Assembly: GCF_021462225.1 (NCBI RefSeq)
Contig: NC_061812.1
Span: forward strand, 37,063,175-37,127,174
Origin: Girardinichthys multiradiatus
Taxonomy: Eukaryota > Chordata > Actinopteri > Cyprinodontiformes > Goodeidae
DNA length: 64,000 nt
Direction of reading: 5' to 3'
The notes under the pieces were generated by a model, which worked only from the letters and a program-made list of their open reading frames with translations, was not told where the DNA came from and made no database searches. Of this stretch, positions 12,230-24,045 are shown piece by piece; the first letter of the stretch is position 1; each line of letters opens with the position of its first letter. Both the position numbers and the translations under genes were made by a program.

Positions 12230-12345
12230 ATTGCTGCCTTTTTTAGTCTGCATCTTTGTGCTTCCATTAACATTTCACTGCTGCTGATACACTACAGTTT
12301 CCCTGAGGGACAAATAAAGGTTTATTCTATTTTATTCAGAAAATT
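12230..12345 (+). repeat. Non-LTR retrotransposon 3' end fragment
   Basis: The segment 'tttccctgagggacaaataaagg' is split here as 'tttccctgaggg' then 'acaaataaagg' (about 12299-12321) and is followed by T-rich 'ttattctattttatt'. That resembles the 3' terminus and tail of an L2/RTE-like fish LINE or a SINE using it. The 5' part is not recognisable. Confidence 0.45.
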
Positions 12346-12883
12346 ATATTCTTTACAGTGTAGAGAAGGACCTGGCCCATACAAATGTATTCAACAGCAG
12401 TTCTCCTCATTTTCTCTTATGCATCATTTTTTATTTGGTCAACTAGAGTCAGCAGAGTAGGTTCTTACCTGCAGTGGAACGAAGCGCTGTGCAATGCAGA
12501 CGTCACACCAACTCCCTGGAAAACACACCTCGACGGAGGACGGTAATGGTGAGCCTTTGCAAGGGAGGGGAGGGGCGCAAAATCTATGTGAAGCTTTGTG
12601 TCCATAATGTTAAATTTGTATTGATTGTGATTCAAGTGATTATCTGTAAAAGAATATCTTTTTAATATTGATCATATCAAAATCTAAATTATTTTGACAA
12701 CCCTTTTCTTGATCGCCTTGTGCTCAGTGTCTTTTTTATGCTTATTTATGTATTTGAAACAATTATCTCATGAGCTACAACACCCAAGCAGACAGAAAAA
12801 GGAAACCTTTTAAAAATACGATTAATGCCCTTAAAAATATATTTAAAAAAAGCATGGCCTCTTTAATTGTGTGAGTTCGGCTT
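12346..12883. other. Unassigned sequence
   Basis: AT-rich, with a short GC-richer patch at 12.47-12.59 kb carrying a 63-codon frame that has no recognisable domain. Confidence 0.45.
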
Positions 12884-13650
12884 ACTATTCAATTCAATTC
12901 AGTTTTATTTATATAGCACCATTTCACAACACATGTTGTCTCAAGGCACTTCACAACAGTCAGGTACATACATTCCAATTAATCCTAACCATTGAACAGT
13001 GCAGTCAGATTCAGTTATTTATTCAAATTGGATACAAAGTTTTTCTGTCTAAGGAAACCCAGCAGATTGCATCCAGTCAGTGACTTGTACCAGTCACTCC
13101 TCCTGGATGAGCATGTAGAGACGGTGAACAGTCACTGGCGTTGACTTTGCAGCAATCCCTCATACTGAGCATGCATGTAGCGACAGCGGAGAGGAAAAAC
13201 TCCCTTTTAACTGGAAGAAACCTCCAGCAGAACCAGGCTCAGTGTGAGCGGCCATCTGCCACGACCGACTGGGGTTTGATAGAACAGAGCAGAGACACAA
13301 AGAGAACAGAGAAGCAATGATCTAGGAGTACTTTCTATGGGAAGGAAAAGTAAATGTTAATGGATGTAGCTCCTTTAGTCGTTTCACCTAGAAAGAAAGA
13401 ACAGATAAACTCTGAGCCAGTTTTCAAGGTTAGAGTCTGAAAGAGAGCACATAGAGTTAGTCACAGTAAAAGCTCAGTCAATCGACATGTCTAGGAGAGA
13501 GAAAGGGTTAAACACGAAAAGATAGGGCTATGTGGATCATCGGTAGAGGGTGAGCATTAAGTTGTTGCCAGCAGAAGCTTGGACGATGTCCCTCTCCAGA
13601 AAGGTGTCACAGGTAGACACAGAGCCAGGCCAAGTGTAGCTTCTAGGAAG
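12884..13650 (-). mobile_element. LINE/SINE-type repeat R2 with (GAATT)n tail, long copy
   Basis: Read on the minus strand the unit ends 'aaataaaactgaattgaatt', a non-LTR-type 3' tail. The 190 bases next to the tail (12884-13075) match 52655-52850 in opposite orientation. This copy extends about 570 bp further 5', through a conserved-looking block ('gaggaaaaactccctttta', 13190-13208) that I associate with a repeat common in spiny-rayed fish. No open reading frame with a domain is present. The 5' boundary is approximate. Confidence 0.6.
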
Positions 13651-13764
13651 AGAAAAGAGAGAACAAGGTTGAAAGCTGAAATAACAGCAAATAATGCAAA
13701 ATTGGAGAGTAGTGTGAGAATGTAACGAAGAGGGTGAAAGTGGTCATCAGCTACTAGGTAGCTG

Positions 13765-14355
13765 TGGTCAGGACGCCAGGGGTAGAGAGATTCAGGATCC
13801 AGGTTTAATGAAGGTGAGTCCGTAGACGGTTTCTTGGGTGCTGTTCAGTGTGAGCCCGGAGCGGACAAGAATGAGTTCGGTGTGCAGCTGTTTACGTTGG
13901 AGGGTGGACAGGTTACGCTTACGACTTGGTCCAGGAGACGACGGGAGCAGGAATCTGCCGGCTTGATACGAATTCAAATGAAGACAGGAGATAGGATATG
14001 AAATCCACAGAGCACTGATAGGCTTGATCCATCCAGAGTAACTTCCGGAGATGTAGTCAGTACACAGTGACATAGATCCAAAGCTTAGGCTTTCTAAATC
14101 TGCAAAAGGAGCAAAGACAAAGTTACACGAAGTCGAAGAACGAAGCATAAACTTAGTGTTTGGCTCAGGCTTGTACCACTGGTGGCAAAACACTCTGGCA
14201 TCGAAGTACTGGCAGCCTCCTGCTTAAGTACTCCTCAGAGTAATCAGTGGAAATAAGTCGCACCTGTCACCCAGCACACCTGAGAGCTCCAGCATCATTT
14301 GAAAATGAGCACATGTAGCAAGCACAAAAACACAAACACAACCCAGATCCTGACA
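13765..14355 (-). mobile_element. LTR-like unit, possible solo LTR (R3)
   Basis: On the minus strand the unit starts TGTCAGGATCTGGG (14355 leftwards) and ends CCTGACCA (13765), giving LTR-like TG...CA ends. It contains 'cttaagcaggaggctgcc' about 150 bases in, resembling the core-promoter region of fish Ty3/Gypsy LTRs. A 133-codon minus-strand frame (13792-14193) lies inside; it matches no domain I know and is probably incidental. No internal retroelement genes adjoin it. Confidence 0.5.
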
Positions 14356-14980
14356 CCAAGAGAAGCAGTTGGACTTTTGGTTCTTTTTAAATGGATTTTC
14401 TGACTTTGGAATTTATCCATATATTCATCTTTTGAACTGTAGCAAACAGGTTTTAAGAAATATTACATTTGTGAGGCTCATGGTAAAATCTTAAGCCTGG
14501 ACTTCCTAAGGTCAGCATTTATGGATTTAAGGAATGTCTTTTTAAAGTAATTTTATATTGATGCATTCTTCTGTTTTTCGCTAGAAAGTGTCTAAAATGT
14601 ATCTAACAATACATGTCTCTCCATGAATGATAGTAACAATACATTTTATTTGTAGGAGCCATTTCAGGACATTCAAGATTACAGCAGAAAAGGGAAGACA
14701 TACATCACAGAACTAAGAGTCAGAAATAAAAAAAAACTGAAAATTAACATTAAATAAAAGACTTCAAAGAAATAAGACTTCAATGAACGTGAACATAGTT
14801 ATAAATACCTTGTCACTGTGAGGATAGGTCAGCAACATGTTTTGTGTCTTCATTAAATGGCAAAATTCAGCATAAACAGAACTCTGATGTGCATGTTTTA
14901 TAAATCTGGCATTGAATCTATTCTTTTTGTTTGATTGGCTGGTATGGAAGCCTTAGTGTAAAAGACAAGGCTGCACTAAA
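14356..14980. other. Unassigned sequence
   Basis: AT-rich spacer with no recognised feature. Confidence 0.45.
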
Positions 14981-14984
14981 TTCA

Positions 14985-15245
14985 CAAAATTTGTGAATGT
15001 CAGCAGCAAAATCACAGGTTCTCAGCAAAGCAGCCTGACTGACCTGTACAACCACCACACTGAGAAAAAAGCTCAGTCCAACCTGTCTGTTAGTACAAAC
15101 TCCCTCCGCTCTGAGTTTCAGCTTTTCCCTTCTGGATCCCTGTTCAGGTTCCCTTCTCTTCAGAGCAACAAGTATAAACATTCATTCATTCCTAGTGCTA
15201 TCTCTGCCTTAATTAGGGCAAGGAGAGTGGTTAGTTGGACTTAAG
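14985..15245 (+). pseudogene. Rex1-like non-LTR retrotransposon, C-terminal fragment
   Basis: An 83-codon open frame (14993-15244) reads as the extreme C-terminus of a Rex1/Babar-like reverse transcriptase polyprotein. It carries the pattern SLTDLYNHHTEKKAQ, a basic FQLFPSG segment and SFIPSAIS near the end. Such tails follow the thumb region in fish non-LTR elements. Everything upstream (endonuclease, RT palm) is absent, so this is a severely 5'-truncated insertion. The ATG is incidental. Confidence 0.6.
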
Positions 15246-15779
15246 GTTGAGGATCTTGTTTTTGGCAACGGTGCTTTGTTGCATTTTTAGCCACTTTGAT
15301 TCAAGTTTTATTTTTGTCATGCAGTGATGGATTTAACATGTTATTATGTGTTTAATTAATTTATTGTACACTTCTTATGCCTATCTGTTACGCCACAGAG
15401 CTTGTTCAGGCTGGTGTTGTGTTGTGCTGGTTTGTCTCTCACCTCTTTTCTGCAGGGCTGTGACAGGCAGGTAAAGCTCCGCAGGTGGAGCACATCAACG
15501 CTCATCAAGAAAGAGTTCAAAAGCAGCAGGAACCTTGAAGGAGGCATCAGATTATTAACTCTCCCAGAGTGGTAATCAGCTCAGCAGGCTAACCTTCAGT
15601 TCTCTGTTTTTGTGTTAAACACTTATCTGAGTGTGTGCTCCTCCTCTAGAAAATCCCAGATTCCAACCTTGTTTCTCTCTCCACTATCAGCATTTTGCAT
15701 GCGTTTAATAGATGACCTTTGGTTTTTATCCCCTATTGGCTGCAGCTGTCACATTCAGTGCCATGCCCTGTAGTTTAAT
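15246..15779. other. Unassigned sequence, possible repeat debris
   Basis: This T-rich 3' flank of the Rex1-like fragment includes a GC-richer patch at 15.40-15.56 kb containing 'gggctgtgacaggcagg'. I cannot assign it to a family. Confidence 0.4.
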
Positions 15780-16065
15780 GTTCAGAATCAGCTTTATTGC
15801 AAAATGTATGCAGACAAACAACGAATTTGACTCCAGTACACTTTGCTCTCAATAGTAAAGAATATCTCTTTTTTTTTTTTTTATGTGCTTATGTACACAA
15901 TTGACTTTACAATGGAATATGATGTGAGATCAGTCCAAGTATGCATGGTGTTCTGACTGTCAAGTGTCCATCAGAGAAACAGCCTGGGGGAAGAAACTGT
16001 CTCTGTGGCGGCTAGTTTTATCAGACAGCGCTCTGTAGCGCCAACATGAAGGTAAAAGCCTAAAC
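15780..16065 (-). repeat. Non-LTR retrotransposon end fragment ('cagctttattg' type)
   Basis: It begins 'cagaatcagctttattgca' and contains 'agaaacagcctgggggaag' and 'ctgtctctgtggcggct'. This combination matches my recollection of a fish LINE/SINE 3' region in reverse orientation. It contains a T15 run near 15870. Not coding. Confidence 0.5.
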
Positions 16066-16333
16066 CGTTTGTTGCTATTAGTTTATCCTTCCTATTATTA
16101 CCTAACTAAAGTTTATATCTATATTAATAATTGTATTATTTTTATAGAAGAAAGGGTGGATCCCTGCATGGTTGAGCCGGTAGCGTTTTATTAATTCACT
16201 GTTGTTCATTATTTGTAGAATATCTCTGCTTTCTCTCTGTCCTTCCGCCATCTTGCCTGCTTAAGACATTCTTAAGCTCATTAAAAGTCCTCCTCACTAC
16301 TCTTAACACTCCCTCACATTAGGAGCTCTCATG

Positions 16334-16481
16334 GGGCCTAAGATGCTTCGTGACTAACTTTTATCTTACTGAGGGAAAATTCTAAGAAAACTCTTAGAAT
16401 TTGAAAAATTCTAAGATTTTTCTTCGAATGACGTCACTAGGAGCTCTTTTTAGTCTTAGGATTCTTTGTGAATGCAGGCCC
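16334..16481. mobile_element. Harbinger-like MITE, about 148 bp
   Basis: The ends are gggcct and aggccc. The right end reads 'agtcttaggattctttgtg' towards 'aatgcaggccc', and the left end mirrors it imperfectly ('gggcctaagatgcttcgtg'). The middle holds short internal palindromes around 'ttctaag'. This terminus type is common in PIF/Harbinger-derived MITEs of fish. A 3-bp target duplication is not evident. Confidence 0.55.
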
Positions 16482-16529
16482 AGGGTTTGATATCGTGAAG
16501 GCAGTCGCAGAGGGAGGTGGGATGAAGGT

Positions 16530-16836
16530 TTGGAGGAGAGGTAGAGCTGTGTGTCATCTGCATAGCAAAGAAACTAAATGTTGTTGAACTTTTGAAAGAT
16601 ATGGCCAAGGTGGAGGGGATAGGTAATACACTCTACAGCTAAAATATTCTTTATGTCACTGGTGTTGTCCAACAAACATGATTGATCCACTCTTGTGCTT
16701 AATGCCTTTTTGTTTAATTTTTGCAAGCTTTTTTGTCGACATATACTGCAGCTTTGATCAGCGAAGTTAAAGAATTCAAAAAATGTTTGCTTTTTGTCTA
16801 TAGGATTTGATTCCATATATACTCAGGCATTCTTGT
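16530..16836 (+). repeat. Direct repeat, first copy (about 0.3 kb)
   Basis: From 'gagctgtgtgtcatctgc' to 'actcaggcattctt' it is nearly identical to 18902-19193, with small indels. The block contains 'atggccaaggtggagggg', a segment of a widespread fish repeat, so the pair could be two insertions of one element or a local duplication. Confidence 0.75.
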
Positions 16837-16929
16837 CTCAAGACCTAAAAGTATTCATAACAAAAAAACGTATAACTCTAAAAGTACTGGACTTGACATC
16901 ATAACTTTTCTTACCTTTAACAATAGCTT

Positions 16930-17395
16930 GCAGTAGTATTAATTTTTCTGTTTCACATTTTGTCACCTTACAACTATAACGTTCAGTGTATTTTTATTGG
17001 GATTTATCTGGATTATTATGTGAAAGATAATTATGAACTTGAAAGTAAATGGTTTGTTGCAAAATCTTTCTCAAATAACAATCTGACAAATTGTGGCTTT
17101 TCAGAACCTCTGACTCGAAACCTTATTAATCGTCTTTACCTGCAATCACAGCTCTTAGTCTTTTGGACTATGTTGTCAATTTTAGTCATAGATTTTCAGT
17201 TTGGTCTGGATTTAGACCTAAACAGCATGTCAGTTTAGGTGGTTTGCCATGTTTTGGTAGATTTACAGATATGCCATAATCTTTCCATTTGTGGATGATA
17301 AATCAAACAATGGTCCAGGAGATCTTGACATATTGTTTTAAAACCTAACACTGTTTTAAACTTCTCTTCCTCTGTGTGATTTACTGGAAACTTAC
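16930..17395 (-). mobile_element. Decayed Tc1-family element ('ttgcaaaagtatt' type), internally deleted
   Basis: The left part resembles the inner terminal repeat ('acattttgtcaccttacaac', 'tttttattgggattta'). The right part (17230-17370) matches the reverse-strand code of a Tc1 helix-turn-helix region ('gttttggtagatttacagat', 'tccatttgtggatgat'). The catalytic domain between them is missing. Same family as the split element at 42.06-45.75 kb. It is non-functional. Confidence 0.65.
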
Positions 17396-17399
17396 ACTG

Positions 17400-18900
17400 C
17401 ATGTAATATGAGACTTAGTTTGACAAAGAATCAAGTCAATTCCTTTGAACAAACAGAAAATGGTCTATTATGAAGAGACATTTTTCCATAAAGGATCGAG
17501 AGTTTATTGTAGAAAGAAAGAGGAAGCACATTAGCCCCCAGCATCCAAAGAAGCTGTCACAATGATGCAGTACACACGGACAAAATGTTCAGAGCACATA
17601 ATTCCCTCAGCTTTCTAGTTTTGTGCTACTGAAGTGTAAAACAAAGAAGTAAAAGAGGCCTTCTTTTAAGAGGACGCAATCATCAAGAGGTTGTTTGTGG
17701 AAACTTTCTCCAGAGGCATCAGATGGAGCCTTTTTTCATCTTGCGAGCTGCATGCCTCTGTTGCCATGTCCTGTTAGTGTGTTAATGTGTGTGTTTGGAT
17801 ATGAGTTTGAGTTTCTGAAGGATGATAAGCCGGGGATTTAGGCCACGGTTTTCTGGGATGTAACTAAATGCCACCTGTCTGTCCAAAAAAACACAGATGA
17901 TTTAAAATGTTGTTAGAAAAATAAGTGTTTATAGGACTGCAGAGAAAGTCTCTCTCTTCCTCTGTGCTCTGAAAAAACTAATAACCCAAATCTGAGTTAT
18001 AGGTCAACACATTCTAGGCTGAAGAAGGATATTGAGAGATGTAGTTTCTAAAAACTTGCATGAACTTGTGTGACAGTATACAGAGGATGTTACCTCTTTC
18101 TTAGTCAGCCTGTTAACTGGAACAAAAACTCCTGAAGACTTGTTTAGACTTCGATAGGCTAAAAGTAAAACTTTTAATGTTTGCTGCAAATAATTATTTG
18201 GAGGTGGGAAATTTCAGAATGCTCCTGAGATCTACCTTTCTGTGATTTAGGTGTAGGGTTACTACATGTCTGAAACTAGCTACTCCTGTTTATATACAGT
18301 TAATTTAAAACAATAAATAAACAGAAACCCAAGTCATGTGCTTCAGTTTCTCTCTCTCTCAAATGCCTCATTATCCCACAACCGCTTTGAAAATCGTATC
18401 AGAATCGTTTAACAATACAACATAGGATGTTATTAGTTGCTTTTAAAGAAGTTAACTAACTTATAATTAGGAAAAATAAGCTGAGTTTTTCATGTTAAAT
18501 ATGTATACCTGGTACGTTCTAATGTCGAAAAGAAACTAAAGTTCTTCATAATTACTACAATCACTTACCTATGAGCACAGACTCACACACTAAGGATTAA
18601 AGATCATACTACTCGGGCATAATTTTCTCCTCTGGGAATGTTATTAGGTATCCTGTGTTAAATCAAAAATTGTGAGCTTAGTGACTCATGATATGACCCC
18701 CGAGGTGTATAGAGGGTCAAAAGGGAAAACATTACATAAATATATCATAAAATAAATGTGAATCTTCCATTAAATAAACAAGTGAACTATTTATTAATTT
18801 AATACATTACTGAATGAATAAAAAAAACATAAAATAATGTCTGATTTAAAAATTAAATACACATTTTAAATTATGAAATTAAAATAATTAAAAGTAATTG
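17400..18900. other. Unassigned sequence
   Basis: AT-rich DNA with no recognised feature. Confidence 0.5.
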
Positions 18901-18901
18901 T

Positions 18902-19193
18902 GTGAGTTGTGTGTCATCTGCATAGCAAAGAAACTAAATGTTATTGAACCTTTAAAATATATGGCCAAGGTGGAGGGTATAGGTAATACACTCTACAGCT
19001 AAAATATTTATGTCACTGGTGTTGTCAAACAAACATGGTTGATCCACTCTTGTGCTTAATGCTTTTTGTTAATTTTTTTGCAAGTTTTTTCTTCGACATA
19101 TACTGCAGCTTTGATCAGCGAAGTTAAAAAAATTCAAAAAATGTTTGCTGTTTGTCTATAGGATTTGATTCCATATATACTCAGGCATTCTTC
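18902..19193 (+). repeat. Direct repeat, second copy (about 0.3 kb)
   Basis: Partner of 16542-16836 in the same orientation, about 2.36 kb downstream. Differences include loss of a few bases in T runs. It lacks the upstream 'gtttgatatcgtgaaggc' present before the first copy. Confidence 0.75.
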
Positions 19194-19199
19194 TTTTTC

Positions 19200-21859
19200 A
19201 TTTAAAAATACATTTAATTATTTCACTCTGTATAGAATGGAATAAATAAATGTATTTTTAGGGGGTCCCCAGTAGGGGGTCAGACTCTGGCACTCTTATT
19301 TTTGCTAAAATGTTTTGTAACTCATGCATTAGATATTGCCTTTTCATTGAATTGCTTTTCAGATGAAATAAGGGATTGTTTCAATGTGACATAAGGGCAC
19401 TAAATTTGTCTCTGTCTGTATCTGTTTCTCTTAGTAATCAATAGGATGTGCTTATTTTATTCTGCTGTATTTATGTGCTTAGGCTGGCACAATACAATAC
19501 ATGCTGGCCCAATTAGAACAGAACAAGGTCCAATATCAGAAACAAAGATGGAACATTCACACACTCTCAAACAAAAGGTTGACATAATTCATGTCCCAAC
19601 AGGGAACCAGAAGGAGCGATTCAGTTTGCTCTAAATGAATCATTGATGAAATTACCATCTTGGGACCTTTTTTATTAGTTTTGTAACACTTAAAGTTTTT
19701 GGAATTTGACAAGAGAGGTCATCATTCTTCTTAAATCTATATTTTTTATTTGATTTTTGATCATGATCTGTACAACATATTACTCCAAGATTTCTGGTAG
19801 ATTCTCAGTATATTGTGAGCCACACATTATGAAGATGGATATCTTTCTTTTTGTAATCCCTCTAGTTTATATCCTGTAGATGAGGATATTGCCAATTATA
19901 AACACAACCATTCACACCTACTCTGGGAACAACATTGCACATCTTTATAGCGGCCCTCATTCAAAATGCCAGATGTCTAATTTCTCAAAACAGAAAGCTT
20001 CCAATATGTAAGGTTAATATTTCCACACAAATCCAGCTGCATTGAAAAGTAAGACCTTTTACCAAACAATGCAAGTGAAATCGTCTGCAAAACGGAGCAG
20101 ACCCACCAGATCCAAATACATTAATGTGAAAGGTATAATGCAACATTCGTGCATATCACACACTAATTCCTCACAGCAAGAAAAAAAATTACAAGTGTCT
20201 CATTATTTCATGTGCTTTTTAACACATCGTTGTTGATGAAGCCAGTGGGTTTTTATTTTTTTAGAGCTGAACTCTTGAATGTGCTTTTATCTTTTTAATG
20301 AGGGGGCTATCCACTGGAGCCCCTCTGTCATGAACCCTTTCTCTCTAAATAGTGGATCCAAAGTTCTTGCTGAGTCTGACCACGTCCTGCAGTGATATTC
20401 TCACCTGCAGAAGAGCTGTGATATACTGCAGAAATGCATGTGCATTATGATCATATTCACCATTACATCAGACTGTTTATGTATGCTCCACTGATCGAAA
20501 TGCCTAAAGTTAAGAGTTAAAAAGTGTCTGTTTTTTTATCTTCTTGTAGCCAGGTGCACAGATCTGCTCAGTAAACATGCGACTGACCTCGATAGTTTAG
20601 GAAAACCACCAGACACCTAGATTTGCAATGCAAATTTCTACCACATGATCCTCTGGCATGACTGTGAAGGACACCAACAATCAGTGTAAACCATTTAAGA
20701 TTTTATTTTCATTTCATACTCTTTCTTCCCATACTGCTGTTCTTTAGCAAACCAGGCTAATGCACATTGATAATAAATCTTTCAAGGAGAAGAAATGTTT
20801 CCATTTCATCCATCATTTTAATGATTGGCCATTTTCCAGGATTATGGGGTTGTTACTGTTCTTTTACAGGCAGAGGAGATTCAAGTGAATGTCAAGGTGA
20901 GCACATGAACACTTCACAGTCCCTTTCAGAGTCAGGGGAATATTATAAGTTAGAAGAGAGCCTTCTGTGATTTGCAGCACAACACTTCATGCAGTGCGGT
21001 GGGGAGCATCTCTCGGTGCAAGCAGAGCACAAATGTCTCTGAGCTGTCAGGAAAGCAGTTACTGAAGTTTTTATTTTTTTATTTTTTGTTTTCAAAAGAC
21101 ATCTACTGCAGAGAGGCATTCAAAACACTCAGCAGCCGTCAATCAAATGTTTGTGCACTTCTCCCCAAGTTTTCCTTTTCATCACTCAGTTGGATTTCAC
21201 TCTGCTCAGTTACGATGTTTTTATTTAGTTTGTTTTATGTCTGTTTACCAGTAGATTCTGACCTCATGCTATAGCTTTAGACAGATTTAATCCTTTCATT
21301 ATGTGCCAAACAAATAATTTAGCTCCATGGTTGATTTGTCAGTGGGGAATCCTCTAATGTAATATTGTATAACTAAAAGGTGAAGAATTGCAGTTAGTCG
21401 GCACCTTAACATTCTTTTAAATTACACAATACATCAAAAACAAGTTCCGCAAAACATTTGTTGAAGCTAAAAGTTGATGATTATATGTTGCTATTCAAGC
21501 TACATGATAAAAGAAATGGACATCATTTTAGGCATTAAACAGGATATCACAAGACAAATACAGCAGTTGTTCTTGCATGATTGGTGCTCTGGGTAAGTTC
21601 CTCTGTCTGCTGGACCCCTGACTAATTTAATTATCTATATTAATTGGTGGAATAAAATGTAGTGGTTACTATTTTACACAAAGCAAGTAAAATTAGGACC
21701 CTATTCCAAACTGCAAGCTGGGGGCACCAACTCCCCATTGACTGTACATGAAAAAGCACAAAAGCAAACGTTTTCGAGGCACAACTGACAGATAATTTTT
21801 ATTTTCTATCTGGTGCTTGTGTACCCTCTTTCTAATCTCAGCCTGAAAAACTGTCCATA
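19200..21859. other. Unassigned sequence
   Basis: No feature was recognised. A 100-codon frame at 20972-21274 is rich in S, F and C and looks like chance in T-rich DNA. Confidence 0.5.
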
Positions 21860-21861
21860 TA

Positions 21862-23429
21862 CAGGTCCTTCTCAAAATATTAGCATATTGTGATAAAGTT
21901 CATTATTTTCCATAATGTCATGATGAAAATTTAACATTCATATATTTTAGATTCATTGCACACTAACTGAAATATTTCAGGTCTTTTATTGTCTTAATAC
22001 GGATGATTGTGGCATACAGCTCATGAAAACCCAAAATTCCTATCTCACATAATTAGCATATTTCATCCGACCAATAAAAGAAAAATGTTTTTAATACAAA
22101 AAACGTCAACCTTCAAATAATCATGTACAGTTATGCACTCAATACTTGGTCGGGAATCCTTTTGCAGAAATGACTGCTTCAATGCGGCGTGGCATGGAGG
22201 CAATCAGCCTGTGGCACTGCTGAGGTCTTATGGAGGCCCAGGATGCTTTGATAGCGGCCTTTAGCTCATCCAGAGTGTTGGGTCTTGAGTCTCTCAACGT
22301 TCTCTTCACAATATCCCACAGATTCTCTATGGGGTTCAGGTCAGGAGAGTTGGCAGGCCAATTGAGCACAGTGATACCATGGTCAGTAAACCATTTACCA
22401 GTGGTTTTGGCACTGTGAGCAGGTGCCAGGTCGTGCTGAAAAATGAAATCTTCATCTCCATAAAGCTTTTCAGCAGATGGAAGCATGAAGTGCTCCAAAA
22501 TCTCCTGATAGCTAGCTGCATTGACCCTGCCCTTGATAAAACACAGTGGACCAACACCAGCAGCTGACACGGCACCCCAGACCATCACTGACTGTGGGTA
22601 CTTGACACTGGACTTCTGGCATTTTGGCATTTCCTTCTCCCCAGTCTTCCTCCAGACTCTGGCACCTTGATTTCCGAATGACATGCAGAATTTGCTTTCA
22701 TCCGAAAAAAGTACTTTGGACCACTGAGCAACAGTCCAGTGCTGCTTCTCTGTAGCCCAGGTCTGGGGAATGCGGCACCTGTAGCCCATTTCCTGCACAC
22801 GCCTGTGCACGGTGGCTCTGGCTGTTTCTACTCCAGACTAAGTCCACTGCTTCCGCAGGTCCCCCAAGGTCTGGAATCGGCCCTTCTCCACAGTCTTCCT
22901 CAGGGTCCGGTCACCTCTTCTCGTTGTGCAGCGTTTTCTGCCACACTTTTTCCTTCCCACAGACTTCCCACTGAGGTGCCTTGATACAGCACTCTGGGAA
23001 CAGCCTATTTGTTCAGAAATGTCTTTCTGTGTCTTACCCTCTTGCTTGAGGGTGTCAATAGTGGCCTTCTGGACAGCAGTCAGGTCGGCAGTCTTACCCA
23101 TGATTGGGGTTTTGAGTGATGAACCAGGCTGGGAGTTTTAAAGGCCTTAGGAATCTTTTGCAGGTGTTTAGAGTTAACTCGTTGATTCAGATGATTAGGT
23201 TCATAGCTCGTTTAGAGACCCTTTTAATGATATGCTAATTTTGTGAGATAGGAATTTTGGGTTTTCATGAGCTGTATGCCAAAATCATCCGTATTATGAC
23301 AATAAAAGACCTGAAATATTTCAGTTAGTGTGCAATGAATCTAAAATATATGAATGTTAAATTTTCATCATGACATTATGGAAAATAATGAACTTTATCA
23401 CAATATGCAAATTTTTTGAGAAGGACCTG
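21862..23429 (-). mobile_element. Tc1/mariner transposon, copy B (same family as A), 1568 bp
   Basis: It is flanked by TA (21860-21861 and 23430-23431), with 200-bp inverted repeats at 21862-22061 and 23230-23429. It has the 10 bp missing from copy A next to the inner repeat ('catccgacca', near 22064) but lacks the 42-bp linker segment of the transposase gene. Structurally complete, with a transposase frame broken by a single stop. Confidence 0.95.
22139..23101 (-). pseudogene. Tc1 transposase copy B: one nonsense codon plus 14-residue linker deletion
   Basis: The frame runs 320 codons from ATG at 23101 to the stop at 22139. Codon 88, GAG (Glu) in copies A and C, is TAG here (22838-22840), cutting the protein to 87 residues that cover only the first helix-turn-helix and basic linker. 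Downstream of the stop the frame is open and retains all three catalytic residues. Fourteen residues found in copies A and D between the RCRIP motif and TWATEKQHW are missing, exactly as in copy C. The single lesion in an otherwise clean frame implies recent loss of coding function. Confidence 0.92.
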
Positions 23430-23431
23430 TA

Positions 23432-24043
23432 TTCCACAATAAAAACCACCACTGGGCAAATATCTTAATTTTATTAATTAACCTTTTCAACTGGGTTCAG
23501 GCTTGTAGCTGATGATAGATTCATTTCCGTGTAAGACACATGTATAACATATGAGAGAATACAAGGTGAGCACAAAAAAGCAGCCAAAAGTGAAGATTTT
23601 AAACATGGAATACTGAACTCAAGTTTTTATGCTTAAGACAATGGCTAGCCCAAAGTAAAAATAGAGAAATGAAGCTCTTCTACTCCAAAATCCAAAGGTT
23701 TTTTGAAACATTTATTAGCAGGTAATAGTACATCTGTCTTGGTGGGAAGGCAGATTAAAATATTGATATGCAGTCTATCATTTGCCTCAGTCACTGAGAA
23801 TAAAAAAAATCCCAGCTCCATCTGATTTCTGGTGCTTTTTTGTTTTGTTTTTTTATTAATATGTTATGCAGTCATCAGCGAATATTTTGTACTGAATTAG
23901 TACACATATATAGGCATTGATTCTGATGGAGCAAGCAGTGACACTGAAGTGACCTGTCCAGGGCATAAATTACATTAATTAAATACAATTATCAGCTATA
24001 GAAATCTATATTGTATTTTATTGAACAGTAAGCCAAAGTTACA
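23432..24043. other. Unassigned sequence
   Basis: AT-rich spacer between two Tc1 elements; nothing recognised. Confidence 0.5.
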
Positions 24044-24045
24044 TA

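Noticed and set aside
13792..14193. 133-codon minus-strand frame as a possible gene
   Set aside because: It lies wholly inside an LTR-like repeat unit, lacks a recognisable domain and has no supporting exon structure.
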